Positions 9,087 through 18,724 of a stretch of DNA of 53,446 nt are shown here, in pieces. Under the pieces are notes generated by a model. The model was not told the origin of the DNA. It ran no database searches and was given only the letters and a program-made list of their open reading frames with translations. Positions within the stretch are counted from its first letter, which is position 1. The number at the start of each line of letters is the position of its first letter. The DNA is from Pedobacter glucosidilyticus (GTDB lineage: Bacteria; Bacteroidota; Bacteroidia; Sphingobacteriales; Sphingobacteriaceae): contig NZ_DLHN01000016.1 of assembly GCF_002483235.1 (NCBI RefSeq), forward strand, positions 1 to 53,446, written 5' to 3'. The translations under genes and the position numbers were made by a program.

Positions 9087-11792
9087 TTACTTTACTTGAT
9101 AACGATAAATGGAGCCCCCAAAGTTGCCATTTTTATCCATACCTTCTACCACAATTTTACGCGGACCTTTATCATCACTATTAAAAAACTCAAAACTAGC
9201 CTTGCCTTCTTTATCTGTATTTACATAAGGATTCCAGTAAATGGTAGAACGTATATCCTGAGCTTGTAAACTGGTTCTCGGTCCTGTGTATTTAGGTTGG
9301 TAAAATTGTCTTTCTACTGCATAGCCTTTTGGTTTAATGGTTATAACATTGGTTGGCGCAAACAGCTCTTGTATTTGAGCCTTGGTAGCAGGTACTTTTT
9401 TTATCTCTTTCATGATGATAACCAAAACACCGCTGGTATTGCTTCTTCTATTGATGCCTGATAAACCATCATTATTGAAAACTTGGACAGATTCTATTCC
9501 TTTTGCATCTAAACTATTGAGGTAAGCAATATCAACAGGCATATCGTTTACATAAATCTCTACTGGTATTCTTATCCCTTGGTTATAGGTTCTGGTGATG
9601 AATAAATTATTATCTACAAATGTTAAACCCGAAGCACTTAAACAGTTAACCAACAGACCGCAACCTGTTAACTGTTCGCCAGTTGTTGTTCTATCAGCCA
9701 TCATATTTAGACCTGATAAAGCAGGGAAGTCTAAGTGAGTTTTTTTTGAGGTAGATGTTGATTTTACCACTACCTCTCTTAACATCAATGAATTATTATT
9801 AATCATACGGCTATTTTTGAGGTAGGTATTTAAGGTACTATCTATGTTTAAGATATCATCTGGGGCATTTACATTGCTATAAATTGCAGGGAATGCTTCG
9901 CCATCAACATGAATCCTTAAATCTTTAGAGTTTAAGTTGTTACGGGCATTTACAATCACCTCGGCAGAATCTTTAAAAACCATATTGCTGAATTTAAATT
10001 TACCTTCAGCATCTGTTGTGGTAGTGGTAGAATAGTATTTCTCTGGAATTTGTAACAACAATCTGCCTTTATCTAAAGGCATACCATTACTTTTTCTGAT
10101 GGTTCCGGTAATATCAATACCCTGTTCTGGTAAAAAAGTTAGGTTTGGAGCTTTATCAGCAATAATATCTTTATAGCTAAATCTTCTGTAGCCTTGGGTA
10201 AGCATCAATAAATCTAAATGAGCAAGTTTTTGATCATCCATCTTATTGAAATAATAATTAGGTTTTTCTATATAACCTTCTAAATTTGAGGTTAATAACA
10301 GGTTGCTATAAATGGTAGTTTCGGTGTCTTCATCTGTCGGAACTTTGGTTTCATCTATCACAGCAACAGAAAAACTTCCTTCGGTAAGTTCTGTTCCGCC
10401 ACTATTAGTGATATTTACTTTAACTTTTTGTCGGCTATTATAAGCTTGTAAATCGGTACTTAAGTTTATTTTTAAGTCATCGTTACGCTTTAAAAAAATA
10501 AGACGCTCACTTAAAGGCTCTCCAATAGAAGAAAATAAAGTAACCTGTAAAATACCTGTTGGGAATTTGTTTTTAGGAATTTGACCTGTAAATACAGTAC
10601 TTTTTAAATCGCTTTGTGCAGCATAATAGATAACTCCTGCACTTTTAGCAACAATATAAAAGGTTTTATTTAGGTTTTGATCTACATATTTTTGATTGGC
10701 ATAAATTTTTAATACCAAGTTTTCATCAATAGTTTTAAGCGCTATACGCATGCCTTCTGCTTTAACTTCTGGCAAGGGTACAGTTTTTTGGTTACCATCT
10801 GCAAAAGTTACTTTTGCCTGGTATTTTTTATTAAACTCTGGTACTAAAGAAAAAACACCCATGCCTAAATGGGCTGAGGTAAATTGGGCTACTTCTTTTC
10901 CGCTTTCATCCACAATAGTTCCCTTAGCACTGATTCCTAATCCATCAGACTTTATCGCTTTAAAAGCTACTTGTGTAGGTATGCCATCAATTAAATCTCC
11001 GGCTTCAGGGAAAAACTGAATATCATGTTCTAATAATGCAGTTTTTAAAGGAAAAGAGGCTTTGTAACTGGTAGTGCTATTCATTTCAACGCTGGTAAAA
11101 AGTTCGCCACGGTTAATCCCTACTTTTGGCGAAGTGCTTATTTCTATATTCACAAAGCCTTTATCATCAGTAGTTTCTCTGCCTTTGGCAATACGTTCAA
11201 AATCTGCCATAACCTCCCAGCTTACTTTTTTATTGATGATAGGCATGCCTCGTTCGTCTTTAAACTGAATTCTAGAGTTTACCTTAATAGCTTTATCTGT
11301 AATAGTGCCTTTATAAGTAATGTTGGTATTTAGGTTTTTATTAATGGCATCGCCAATAACTATGTTTTTTGCAAATAAATAAGCTTGGTTTTGGTTCAAC
11401 ATCCATTTGGTATATGCCCTAATGCGGTAGTTTCCTTGTTTATAGGCAAGATAATTTAAAATAATGCTTCCTTGTGTTACGCTGTTTTTTACAGGTAGTT
11501 TTAAACTTTCTACCAAAGAATCTTTAGCGTTAATTAATTCTACATGTAAAATTTTGCTTAGCGGCGAGGGAATATGTTGCTCTAAAGCAACATAAGCTTT
11601 AAACCAAATGGTATCTCCAACGGCATAATAAGGTTTGTCAAAATGTAAATGAACTTTTTCTGATGGGTAGGTTTGATAATACTTAGCAGTTTTTTCTAAA
11701 ATATCTTTTAACGGTATTGCTGTTTGTGCTAAGGAAATAGAAACTTGGCAAAACAAGAAAAAGGAAAGTAATACGAGTTTAATTTTGTTCAT
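9087..11792 (-). CDS. Large surface protein with MG2-like and TonB-plug-like domains
   Basis: 901 residues with a signal peptide (to about residue 22). The N-terminal part (KVHLHFDKPYYAVGDTIWFKAYV) is the MG2-type macroglobulin fold found in many Bacteroidota exported proteins. The middle has repeated β-sandwich-like segments and a carboxypeptidase-regulatory-like stretch (GIDITGTIRKSNGMPLDKG). Residues about 690-790 look like a TonB-receptor plug (TGEQLTGCGLLVNCL, VEIYVNDMPVDIAYLNSLD, GIESVQVFNNDG), but no β-barrel follows. Such MG2-plug proteins occur widely in this phylum and their role is unresolved. The sequence appears intact. It precedes the aldo/keto reductase. Confidence 0.82.
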   Translation of the reverse strand: MNKIKLVLLSFFLFCQVSISLAQTAIPLKDILEKTAKYYQTYPSEKVHLHFDKPYYAVGDTIWFKAYVALEQHIPSPLSKILHVELINAKDSLVESLKLPVKNSVTQGSIILNYLAYKQGNYRIRAYTKWMLNQNQAYLFAKNIVIGDAINKNLNTNITYKGTITDKAIKVNSRIQFKDERGMPIINKKVSWEVMADFERIAKGRETTDDKGFVNIEISTSPKVGINRGELFTSVEMNSTTSYKASFPLKTALLEHDIQFFPEAGDLIDGIPTQVAFKAIKSDGLGISAKGTIVDESGKEVAQFTSAHLGMGVFSLVPEFNKKYQAKVTFADGNQKTVPLPEVKAEGMRIALKTIDENLVLKIYANQKYVDQNLNKTFYIVAKSAGVIYYAAQSDLKSTVFTGQIPKNKFPTGILQVTLFSSIGEPLSERLIFLKRNDDLKINLSTDLQAYNSRQKVKVNITNSGGTELTEGSFSVAVIDETKVPTDEDTETTIYSNLLLTSNLEGYIEKPNYYFNKMDDQKLAHLDLLMLTQGYRRFSYKDIIADKAPNLTFLPEQGIDITGTIRKSNGMPLDKGRLLLQIPEKYYSTTTTTDAEGKFKFSNMVFKDSAEVIVNARNNLNSKDLRIHVDGEAFPAIYSNVNAPDDILNIDSTLNTYLKNSRMINNNSLMLREVVVKSTSTSKKTHLDFPALSGLNMMADRTTTGEQLTGCGLLVNCLSASGLTFVDNNLFITRTYNQGIRIPVEIYVNDMPVDIAYLNSLDAKGIESVQVFNNDGLSGINRRSNTSGVLVIIMKEIKKVPATKAQIQELFAPTNVITIKPKGYAVERQFYQPKYTGPRTSLQAQDIRSTIYWNPYVNTDKEGKASFEFFNSDDKGPRKIVVEGMDKNGNFGGSIYRYQVK

Positions 11793-11969
11793 CAGGAAAA
11801 TTATAAGCTAATACAAAGGTTAAATATAAAGATAGCAGCTATTAAAATAAGATGTTTTAACATTTTTTTACAATCCTGTTGGTTTACTAAACAATTTATA
11901 ATCAATTTTTGTAATGTTATTTTGAAACATGCGTTATAAACCTTTTATCAATTTTTAATACACACATAT

Positions 11970-12401
11970 ATGAAAACAAGATTATTTTTATTAATACTAT
12001 TAGTGGTTGGCTTAAGTAGTTTTGCGCAAAATGCTGATGCTGTAGTGGGTAAGTGGTTAAACAAGGATAAAAACGCTCATATCCAGATTTTTAAAAAAGG
12101 AAATGCCTATTTCGGAAAAATTGTATGGCTAAAAGAGCCTTTAGATGAAGCAAAAAAGCCTAAACTTGATGAACAAAACCCGAATGAGGATTTACGGAAA
12201 AGACCTATCCTAAATTTAGAAATTTTACAAAATTTTAAGTTTAATGATGGCGTGTGGGAGGATGGTACCATTTACGACCCAAAATCTGGTAAAACTTATA
12301 GCTGTAAAATTTCTATGGAGGGTAAAGATAAACTCAATGTAAGAGGCTTTGTTGGAATTTCTTTAATAGGAAGAACAGATAACTGGACTAGGGTTAAGTA
12401 A
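11970..12401 (+). CDS. DUF2147 family secreted protein
   Basis: 143 residues with a signal peptide (MKTRLFLLILLVVGLSSFAQ). The mature part shows the DUF2147 pattern: VVGKWLNKDKNAHIQIF at the start, YFGKIVWLKEP, then WEDGTIYDPKSGKTYSCKI and VRGFVGISLIGRTDNWTRV at the end. The family is periplasmic or secreted and its biochemical role is not established. The gene is monocistronic, bounded by a divergent gene upstream and a strong terminator 18 bases downstream. Confidence 0.9.
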   Translation: MKTRLFLLILLVVGLSSFAQNADAVVGKWLNKDKNAHIQIFKKGNAYFGKIVWLKEPLDEAKKPKLDEQNPNEDLRKRPILNLEILQNFKFNDGVWEDGTIYDPKSGKTYSCKISMEGKDKLNVRGFVGISLIGRTDNWTRVK

Positions 12402-12418
12402 ATTTTATTTTTATTAAC

Positions 12419-12456
12419 AAAATGCCTCATTACAAAATAATGGGGCATTTTTTGTT
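12419..12456 (+). terminator. Rho-independent terminator after the DUF2147 gene
   Basis: A 12-base stem AATGCCTCATTA / TAATGGGGCATT with one wobble, a short loop, and a following T run (TTTTTTG). It lies directly downstream of the stop at 12401 and isolates this gene from the polymer operon. Confidence 0.88.
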
Positions 12457-12679
12457 TTATAAACCTTATCATAAAGACAAATCAGATATTTAAATAAGCC
12501 AAAATCATAAGCGATTATTCATTAGAGCAGTATTAGAAAAATTAGGTAAGATGAGCTTATTAAAATATATTTGTTTTTAAGGGTTGTTTTGTGGAAAAAA
12601 ATCAGCGTTTGTGATTTTTGTTCTACATATTTAAATAAATCTTTAGAAGTTGATTTAACGTATAACAATTGTATACTTA

Positions 12680-12687
12680 TAATTTTG
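12680..12687 (+). promoter_or_regulatory. Candidate -7 element for the polymer operon
   Basis: TAATTTTG matches TAnnTTTG eight bases before the ATG at 12695. The nearest upstream TTG at about the right distance (12650-12652) leaves a 27-base spacer, longer than usual. If used, the transcript would be almost leaderless. Confidence 0.35.
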
Positions 12688-12694
12688 AGAAGAC

Positions 12695-13060
12695 ATGGCG
12701 AGAATATTACTGGTAGAAGACGAAGAATTGATGTTAAAAGCGTTAGAATTTAGGTTAAAAAAAGACGAGCATGAGGTAGAGATCGCTAAAGATGGTAGAG
12801 AGGCATTGCTTAAAATTCAATCAGCAGATTTTGATTTAATTATAACAGATATTATGTTACCCTTTGTAAGTGGCTTAGAAATTATTGGTAAAGTTAAACA
12901 AACACCACATTTAGCAAAAACACCTATGATTGTTTTATCGGCTGTAGGTTTAGAAAATGTGGTTTTAGAGGCTTTTGAGCTTGGTGTTGATGATTTTATT
13001 ACCAAGCCGTTTAATTTAACAGAACTTACCATAAGGGTAAAAAAGTTACTCAAAAAATAG
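12695..13060 (+). CDS. Single-domain response regulator heading the polymer operon
   Basis: A 121-residue CheY-like receiver and nothing else. Signatures: MARILLVEDEE (acidic pair), phospho-acceptor Asp in LIITDIMLP, Ser in IVLSAVG, Lys in DDFITKPFN. The next gene starts one base after its stop codon, and the glycosyltransferase follows, so it most likely controls polymer synthesis through protein contact rather than DNA binding (inference). No kinase gene is present in the window. It parallels the receiver/sugar-transferase pair at 1-982. Confidence 0.92.
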   Translation: MARILLVEDEELMLKALEFRLKKDEHEVEIAKDGREALLKIQSADFDLIITDIMLPFVSGLEIIGKVKQTPHLAKTPMIVLSAVGLENVVLEAFELGVDDFITKPFNLTELTIRVKKLLKK

Positions 13061-13061
13061 C

Positions 13062-14204
13062 ATGTTATTAAGTGTTTCTGTAGGCGAATATTTAAAAAAC
13101 CTTTTTTTTGATAGGTTACCATTTTTTCCTGATAACATTAGAATTTCTTTGTTTATCATCATGTTTTGTTTGATAGCAACTTTAGAAATTTACCTGTATG
13201 TTTTTCTTAAAAAAGCAAAAAATAAGAGAGACAATTATCTGAATGCCAATTGGAAAGAGAAGATAAGTAACATGTTAAGTAACATCATCATTTATGGCGA
13301 TGAGGACGACGGATTAGAAAACGTTGTAAACCATTTCTTACCTCGTTTTAAAAAGTTACCACTTAAAAGAAAAAGAGTGAGAAACATTCTGATTGAAGAA
13401 ATTAGAATCTATCACTCTAATTTTACTGGTTTTACGGCTGATGTTTTAAAAGAATTATTTATAAAATTAGAACTTCATAAATACACTCTAGAAAAGTTAA
13501 AAAGTAATTATTGGGAAATCCAGATTGAAGGTATCAGAGAAATAGCTCAGTTTTGGTTATATGAGTATGACCAATTAGTTTTTGCTTTAACAGATCACGA
13601 GCATGAAATTGTGCGTATGGAAGCCCAAACTGCACATGTGAGATTAAATAGAGATAACCCTTTTAAATTTTTAGATAATATGAGAGGGAGAATTTTGCCA
13701 TGGCATCAATTAATTTTATTTGAAATCATCACCAAAGCTAAATATGTTAAAATCCCTTCATTTGTTCAATGGTTGGGTTCTCCTAATGATTCTGTAGTGA
13801 TTTTTTGTCTTAAATTAATTGGCTATTATCAACAATTAGATGCTCTAGCAGAAATTGTAAAGCTTTTAAAACATCCTCAAGAAGAAATCAGGAAAATGTC
13901 TGTTTGGGTAATTGGTAAAATGGAAGCCGAGTTTGTAGAAGAAGAATTGTTGAAAATCTATCCTAAAGAAACTCAAAAAGTTAAAATAGAAATTTTAAGT
14001 GCTTTAGGTAAAATATCATCTGGAAATTATCTTAGCTTCTTAAAAGACTGTTTGCTTACTGCTGATTTTGAGATTAAGATGGGAGCTACAAAAGCTATTT
14101 TAGGACATGGTAGAAAAGGTAAACTTATGTTACAAGAATTGCAAAGTATAGTACCAACTAAAAATCAGCAGATTATTGCCCATGTGTTGGATGCTAGAAT
14201 TTAA
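13062..14204 (+). CDS. Membrane-anchored HEAT-repeat protein
   Basis: 380 residues. A transmembrane helix at about 28-50 (ISLFIIMFCLIATLEIYLYVF) is followed by a cytoplasmic helical solenoid. HEAT-like pairs are recognisable in YWEIQIEGIREIAQFWL, DHEHEIVRMEAQTAHVRL, HPQEEIRKMSVWVIGKM and FEIKMGATKAILG. Such scaffolds bind partner proteins. Its position, one base after a lone receiver and seven bases before the synthase gene, suggests it passes the receiver's state to the glycosyltransferase (inference). I know of no characterised homologue. Confidence 0.8.
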   Translation: MLLSVSVGEYLKNLFFDRLPFFPDNIRISLFIIMFCLIATLEIYLYVFLKKAKNKRDNYLNANWKEKISNMLSNIIIYGDEDDGLENVVNHFLPRFKKLPLKRKRVRNILIEEIRIYHSNFTGFTADVLKELFIKLELHKYTLEKLKSNYWEIQIEGIREIAQFWLYEYDQLVFALTDHEHEIVRMEAQTAHVRLNRDNPFKFLDNMRGRILPWHQLILFEIITKAKYVKIPSFVQWLGSPNDSVVIFCLKLIGYYQQLDALAEIVKLLKHPQEEIRKMSVWVIGKMEAEFVEEELLKIYPKETQKVKIEILSALGKISSGNYLSFLKDCLLTADFEIKMGATKAILGHGRKGKLMLQELQSIVPTKNQQIIAHVLDARI

Positions 14205-14211
14205 AATATAA

Positions 14212-15693
14212 ATGGAAGCAGGCTTTTACTTTTTCGAGCAAATTTTTAATAGTGCAATATTTTATTTTGCGCTGGTGGTAATGGCTTCCTATATTTTTCT
14301 TTGCTTTTTTTCGGCATTAGAGATGAAAGCCTACATGCGTAAAAATAGCTTTATTGATTATCGAGAAATATTAGTCTCACCCTTTGCGCCATCAGTATCT
14401 ATTTTAGCACCAGCCTATAACGAAGAAGCAACTATCGTTGATAATGTAAAGTCTATCATGTCTTTACATTACAGTAATTTCGAAATTATCATCATCAATG
14501 ATGGTAGTAAAGACCATTCCTTAGAAAAATTAATACACGCCTACCAATTAGAAAAAGTTGATTTTTGTGTAAACGAGCAGTTAAATCATCAACCTATACG
14601 TGGTATTTATAAATCCAGAAATTCATCTTATGCTAAATTAATCGTTATTGATAAAGAAAACGGAGGCAAGTCTGATGCCTTAAATGCCGGTATCAATGTT
14701 TCCTCAAAAGATTTATTATTATGTATTGATGTAGATTGTATTGTTGAGCAAGACGCTTTATTAAAACTGGTAAAACCTTATTTAGAAGAAAAGAAAAGGG
14801 TTATTGCTACCGGTGGCGTGGTACGTATTGCCAATTCTTGTGAAGTAGAAGATGGTCGTTTGGTAAAAGTTCACATGCCTAAAAATATCATCTCAAGATT
14901 TCAGGTTTTAGAATATATTAGAGCCTTTTTAATGGGTAGGATGGCTTGGAGCAGGTTAAACGGTTTATTGATTATATCAGGTGCTATGGGATTGTTTGAT
15001 AAGGAAATTGTTATCAAATGTGGAGGCTACAGCCACGAAACCGTTGGAGAAGATATGGAGTTGGTAGTACGTATGCGGAGATATATGCATGACAATAATT
15101 TAAAATACCAGGTTGTTTATATACCAGACCCCCTTTGTTGGACAGAGAGCCCCGTAGATTTTAAAATTTTAGGAAGACAAAGAAACCGGTGGACAAGAGG
15201 CACTATTGAAACTCTATGGACACATAGAGATTTATTTTTTAATCCTAAATATAGCATTTTAGGAATGTTAAGCTATCCCTATTGGTTGTTTTTTGAGTGG
15301 TTGGCACCAATTTTAGAAGGCATTGGTATCATAACTTTTATTTTATTAGCCTCTTTCGGTAAAATCAATTGGGAGTTTTCTTTGATTTTATTTACCATGG
15401 TTTATACTTTCTCCATCTTACTATCAACCATAGCTGTATTGTTTGAAGAAAGGTCTTATCATCAATACACTTCTGGTATGGATGTATTAAAATTATTATT
15501 ATTGGCCTTCATAGAACCTATAGTATATCATCCCTTAACCATATACTGGTCTATAAAAGGTAATATTGATAAATTTACAGGCAAAAAAAATTGGGGAACC
15601 ATGACAAGGGCTGGTTTTACCAGTAACCAAAAAGATAAATTAGAAACATCCTCAACCCAAAATTTAACAACTCAACAAGAACAAAGCGTTTAA
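14212..15693 (+). CDS. Processive family-2 glycosyltransferase (polysaccharide synthase)
   Basis: 493 residues, membrane-bound GT-A synthase of the PgaC/BcsA/hyaluronan-synthase type. An N-terminal membrane helix (about 14-35) precedes the catalytic domain with all expected motifs: NDG with Asp97, DVD with Asp173/Asp175, GED with Asp281 as base, and QRNRW (323-327), the processivity signature. Several C-terminal helices follow (about 355-445). No PilZ domain is seen. It would polymerise a β-linked glycan at the inner membrane and extrude it; the sugar is not predictable. In E. coli a comparable GT2, YaiP, is encoded beside the porin YaiO, a pairing mirrored here by the YaiO gene at 19895. Confidence 0.93.
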   Translation: MEAGFYFFEQIFNSAIFYFALVVMASYIFLCFFSALEMKAYMRKNSFIDYREILVSPFAPSVSILAPAYNEEATIVDNVKSIMSLHYSNFEIIIINDGSKDHSLEKLIHAYQLEKVDFCVNEQLNHQPIRGIYKSRNSSYAKLIVIDKENGGKSDALNAGINVSSKDLLLCIDVDCIVEQDALLKLVKPYLEEKKRVIATGGVVRIANSCEVEDGRLVKVHMPKNIISRFQVLEYIRAFLMGRMAWSRLNGLLIISGAMGLFDKEIVIKCGGYSHETVGEDMELVVRMRRYMHDNNLKYQVVYIPDPLCWTESPVDFKILGRQRNRWTRGTIETLWTHRDLFFNPKYSILGMLSYPYWLFFEWLAPILEGIGIITFILLASFGKINWEFSLILFTMVYTFSILLSTIAVLFEERSYHQYTSGMDVLKLLLLAFIEPIVYHPLTIYWSIKGNIDKFTGKKNWGTMTRAGFTSNQKDKLETSSTQNLTTQQEQSV

Positions 15694-15708
15694 ACAATTT
15701 TAAAACTA

Positions 15709-17772
15709 ATGAAAGACCCCTATAATTTTGATGAAGAAAATCTAATAGTTAAAAAGACTAAAAGGGCGTTATTACAATTTGCCCATGTTTCTTTAGCTTT
15801 CTTTATCATTATTTTACTACTAAGGTTGCTAGAAGTTGGTGTCATGGTCAAAAGCTATCAGAGTCCTGAAAATAGCTTACAAGTATTTATTTATGCTTTT
15901 TTACTAGACCTCTTATTATTCCTTAAAATAAGTTTTTTCTTGTTTGTGATTTACCTCCTAACCGTTCAAATTATAATAGGAGATAGGCGTTTACAAGTTA
16001 ATATTTATGCAAGTATAGCTAGTTTTAGCCTTGTTATTGCCATGTTGCTTACCAAGTATTACCATACTACTTTATTACCTCTTGGTGATGATATTTATGG
16101 CTATTCTTTATCAGAGATTAAGCAAACGGCTTTGGCTGGTGCTTCTTTAGATGTATTTTCTTTATTATTTTTCGTGATTTTGATAGCCATCCTCTGGCTG
16201 CTGATCATTTATTTAAGTAAATTAACATTTATACCGCTTAAAGCAGCCATCGTTTTTGTTTTACTATCTTTTCTAGCTGTGTTATCTGGATTCAGCTTTT
16301 TACCAGAATCTAAAAAGTTTAAATCAGAGTTTGATTATAATTTAGCCGTAAATAAAACAGGTTTTTTCTTTCAAAAATCTTATGATTACTTTACCAGAAA
16401 CGAGCCAGAAGTAGATATTTATGCAGAAAATTATATTGAAGACGTTACATCAGAAAACAGTTCAGACGGAATAAATACTTTTAAATATGTAGATGTAAAA
16501 TATCCTTTTTTAAGAGAAAATAATACGGCAGATGTGTTGGGTAATTTCTTTCATAAATTTGATAGTCCTCCAAATATCATCTACATACAAATAGAAGGCT
16601 TAGGCAGAGCTTTTAGTGGAGAAGGTGCTTATTTAGGCAGTTTTACACCTTTTTTAGATAGCTTAGCACAAAAAAGTTTATACTTCGAAAATTTTCTAGC
16701 TGCACAGGGTAGAACTTTTGCATCATTACCATCAGTGTTAGGTTCATTACCTTTTGCAGAACATGGCTTTGCAGATCTTGGAAATAAAATGCCTACTCAT
16801 TTAACGCTTATCAATATCTTAAAAGCAAATAATTACCATACCAGATTTTTATCAGGTTTTGATTTGGATTTTGATAATGAGGGATTGTTTTTGGCTAAAA
16901 ACAAAATAAACGAAACTATTTCTATCCGTAACTTTGGTAAGGCTTACCAGCAAATGCCAGCTAACAGCGGGGGCTTTACCTGGGGTTATGGCGATATGGA
17001 TTTGATGTTTAAAAGCGTTGATTATTTAAATAAAGCGCCAGAAAAACCAGGTTTAACCATCATCCAAACCGTAAGTTTACACACACCCTATCAGGTTATT
17101 AATCAATCAAAATATCTTGAAAAATTTGAACAGCAACTGGGTATATTGGGCATAACAGAAGATGAAAAAGAAGCTTATAGAAAGTATAAAAATATTTATT
17201 CTACCATATTGTATAGCGATGATGCAGTTAAAACGTTTATAAATAACTATGCTAAAAATCCAGCATTTGAGCGTACAATTTTCATCATATCCGGAGACCA
17301 CCGCTTACCCGAAATTCCAATTGCAACAAAAATAGACCGTTACCACGTACCACTCATTATTTATTCTCCAAAACTTAAACGTACTGCTCGTTTCAAATCT
17401 GTTTCTAGCCATTTAGATATAGCACCATCTATTTTAGCTTTTTTAAATGCTAATTACAATATCAAAACACCTAAACTGATTAATTTTATAGGCTCTGGTT
17501 TAGATACTGTAAAATCATTTAGAAATGTACATAAATATCCATTAATGCAAACTAAGAATGAACTTAGTGACTTTGTTTATGGTAAATTCTTCCTCAACCA
17601 AAATACATTATTTGCCATAGATGATAAAATGGGTGTAGAGCCTATAGAAAATGAAGATATGAGATTGAAATTGTTAAACGAGCTAAAACAGTATAAATTA
17701 AGAAATGATTTGGTTTCAAAAGTTAATAAATTGGTTCCAGACTCTGTTTATTTAAAATTTGTAAACTTTTAA
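15709..17772 (+). CDS. LtaS-like membrane phosphoglycerol transferase / sulfatase-fold enzyme
   Basis: 687 residues. About five transmembrane helices occupy residues 25-200. An extracytoplasmic alkaline-phosphatase-superfamily domain runs from about 285. Key residues match lipoteichoic-acid synthase: metal ligand Glu296 in IYIQIEGLG, nucleophile Thr336 in QGRTFASLPS, His in SLHTPYQV, and Asp530-His531 in ISGDHRLPE. Thr rather than the Cys/Ser of true sulfatases argues for phosphoglycerol or phosphoethanolamine transfer from a phospholipid. The gene is 15 bases after the synthase, suggesting it decorates the emerging polymer (inference). A glycerophosphodiesterase gene follows, which could handle or trim such groups. 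Confidence 0.88.
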   Translation: MKDPYNFDEENLIVKKTKRALLQFAHVSLAFFIIILLLRLLEVGVMVKSYQSPENSLQVFIYAFLLDLLLFLKISFFLFVIYLLTVQIIIGDRRLQVNIYASIASFSLVIAMLLTKYYHTTLLPLGDDIYGYSLSEIKQTALAGASLDVFSLLFFVILIAILWLLIIYLSKLTFIPLKAAIVFVLLSFLAVLSGFSFLPESKKFKSEFDYNLAVNKTGFFFQKSYDYFTRNEPEVDIYAENYIEDVTSENSSDGINTFKYVDVKYPFLRENNTADVLGNFFHKFDSPPNIIYIQIEGLGRAFSGEGAYLGSFTPFLDSLAQKSLYFENFLAAQGRTFASLPSVLGSLPFAEHGFADLGNKMPTHLTLINILKANNYHTRFLSGFDLDFDNEGLFLAKNKINETISIRNFGKAYQQMPANSGGFTWGYGDMDLMFKSVDYLNKAPEKPGLTIIQTVSLHTPYQVINQSKYLEKFEQQLGILGITEDEKEAYRKYKNIYSTILYSDDAVKTFINNYAKNPAFERTIFIISGDHRLPEIPIATKIDRYHVPLIIYSPKLKRTARFKSVSSHLDIAPSILAFLNANYNIKTPKLINFIGSGLDTVKSFRNVHKYPLMQTKNELSDFVYGKFFLNQNTLFAIDDKMGVEPIENEDMRLKLLNELKQYKLRNDLVSKVNKLVPDSVYLKFVNF

Positions 17773-17842
17773 TCCATAAGCATGTTAAATAGCAGAATCA
17801 ATTTTTTAAGTTTTTGATAGTTTAAACAGGTAATCATAAAAA

Positions 17843-18724
17843 ATGACGAAACAAACAAACTTTAAAATCTACTTTTTGAGTCTACTCATTTGTTTGTTAT
17901 CGGTTTCTGGTTGCAGAAAAATTATACCAGAAGTAGAAACAGATATTTTATTTATTGGACATAAAGGTGCGGGTAGCAACAATTTTAACGATGTAAATAT
18001 GGAAAACACCTTAAATGCGGTAAAGGAAGGCTTTGCCAATTTAGATGGTGTAGAACTAGATTTGCAGATGAGTAAAGACGGCACCATTTGGGTTAATCAT
18101 AATTTTAACGTTCATGATTTTAATTGTTTAGAGGGATTACCAGAACAAAATATCCCACTCTTAACTGATGCTGAGATTGAAGAAATAACCATTTGCCATG
18201 ATGGTAAAACAGATAGGCTTTATAAATTAGCAGAAATCATAGATTATTGGAATTTAAACCCTCAATATTACTTATTTATGGAGGTTAAAGTTTTTTATGA
18301 TCCCGCTTTTGATTTAATAGGAGGATTGGATGCGTATTTTAGAAGAATGGCTACAGTCATGATCAATACTTTAGCTGTTGCTGATAAAACAGATAATCTG
18401 ATCATAGAAATTAATAGTAAATCTTTTATTGATTTAATAAAAGCAAACGAGAAAACCAAAAATATCAAATGTTTATTGATACGGTCTGGAACTTTGGAAA
18501 GAAAAATACAAATAGCACTACAAGAAGGTTATGATGGCTTAAGTCTCAATTATACAGATGTAAATTTAAACAGAGCCTCTGTAAAAGCCGCACAAAATTT
18601 GGGTCTTTTTATTAACCTATATACTCCTTATTATAAATCAGAAATAGTACAAGCCTTTGAGATGCAACCTAATGCTGTCCAAACAGATAATATGGATGCA
18701 AAACGCTACCTTAACGTGAGGTAG
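17843..18724 (+). CDS. Glycerophosphodiester phosphodiesterase, lipoprotein
   Basis: 293 residues. The signal peptide ends in a lipobox (LLSVSGC), so the protein is probably a lipid-anchored envelope enzyme. GDPD signatures: GHKGAG, ENTLNAV, VELDLQMSKDGTIWVNHNF (metal-binding Glu-x-Asp and catalytic His), and FMEVK. The family hydrolyses glycerophosphodiesters to glycerol-3-phosphate. As last plus-strand gene of the polymer cluster, 70 bases after the LtaS-like gene, it may remove or recycle phosphoglycerol decorations (inference). Its 3' end overlaps the convergent gene by 14 bases. Confidence 0.9.
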   Translation: MTKQTNFKIYFLSLLICLLSVSGCRKIIPEVETDILFIGHKGAGSNNFNDVNMENTLNAVKEGFANLDGVELDLQMSKDGTIWVNHNFNVHDFNCLEGLPEQNIPLLTDAEIEEITICHDGKTDRLYKLAEIIDYWNLNPQYYLFMEVKVFYDPAFDLIGGLDAYFRRMATVMINTLAVADKTDNLIIEINSKSFIDLIKANEKTKNIKCLLIRSGTLERKIQIALQEGYDGLSLNYTDVNLNRASVKAAQNLGLFINLYTPYYKSEIVQAFEMQPNAVQTDNMDAKRYLNVR

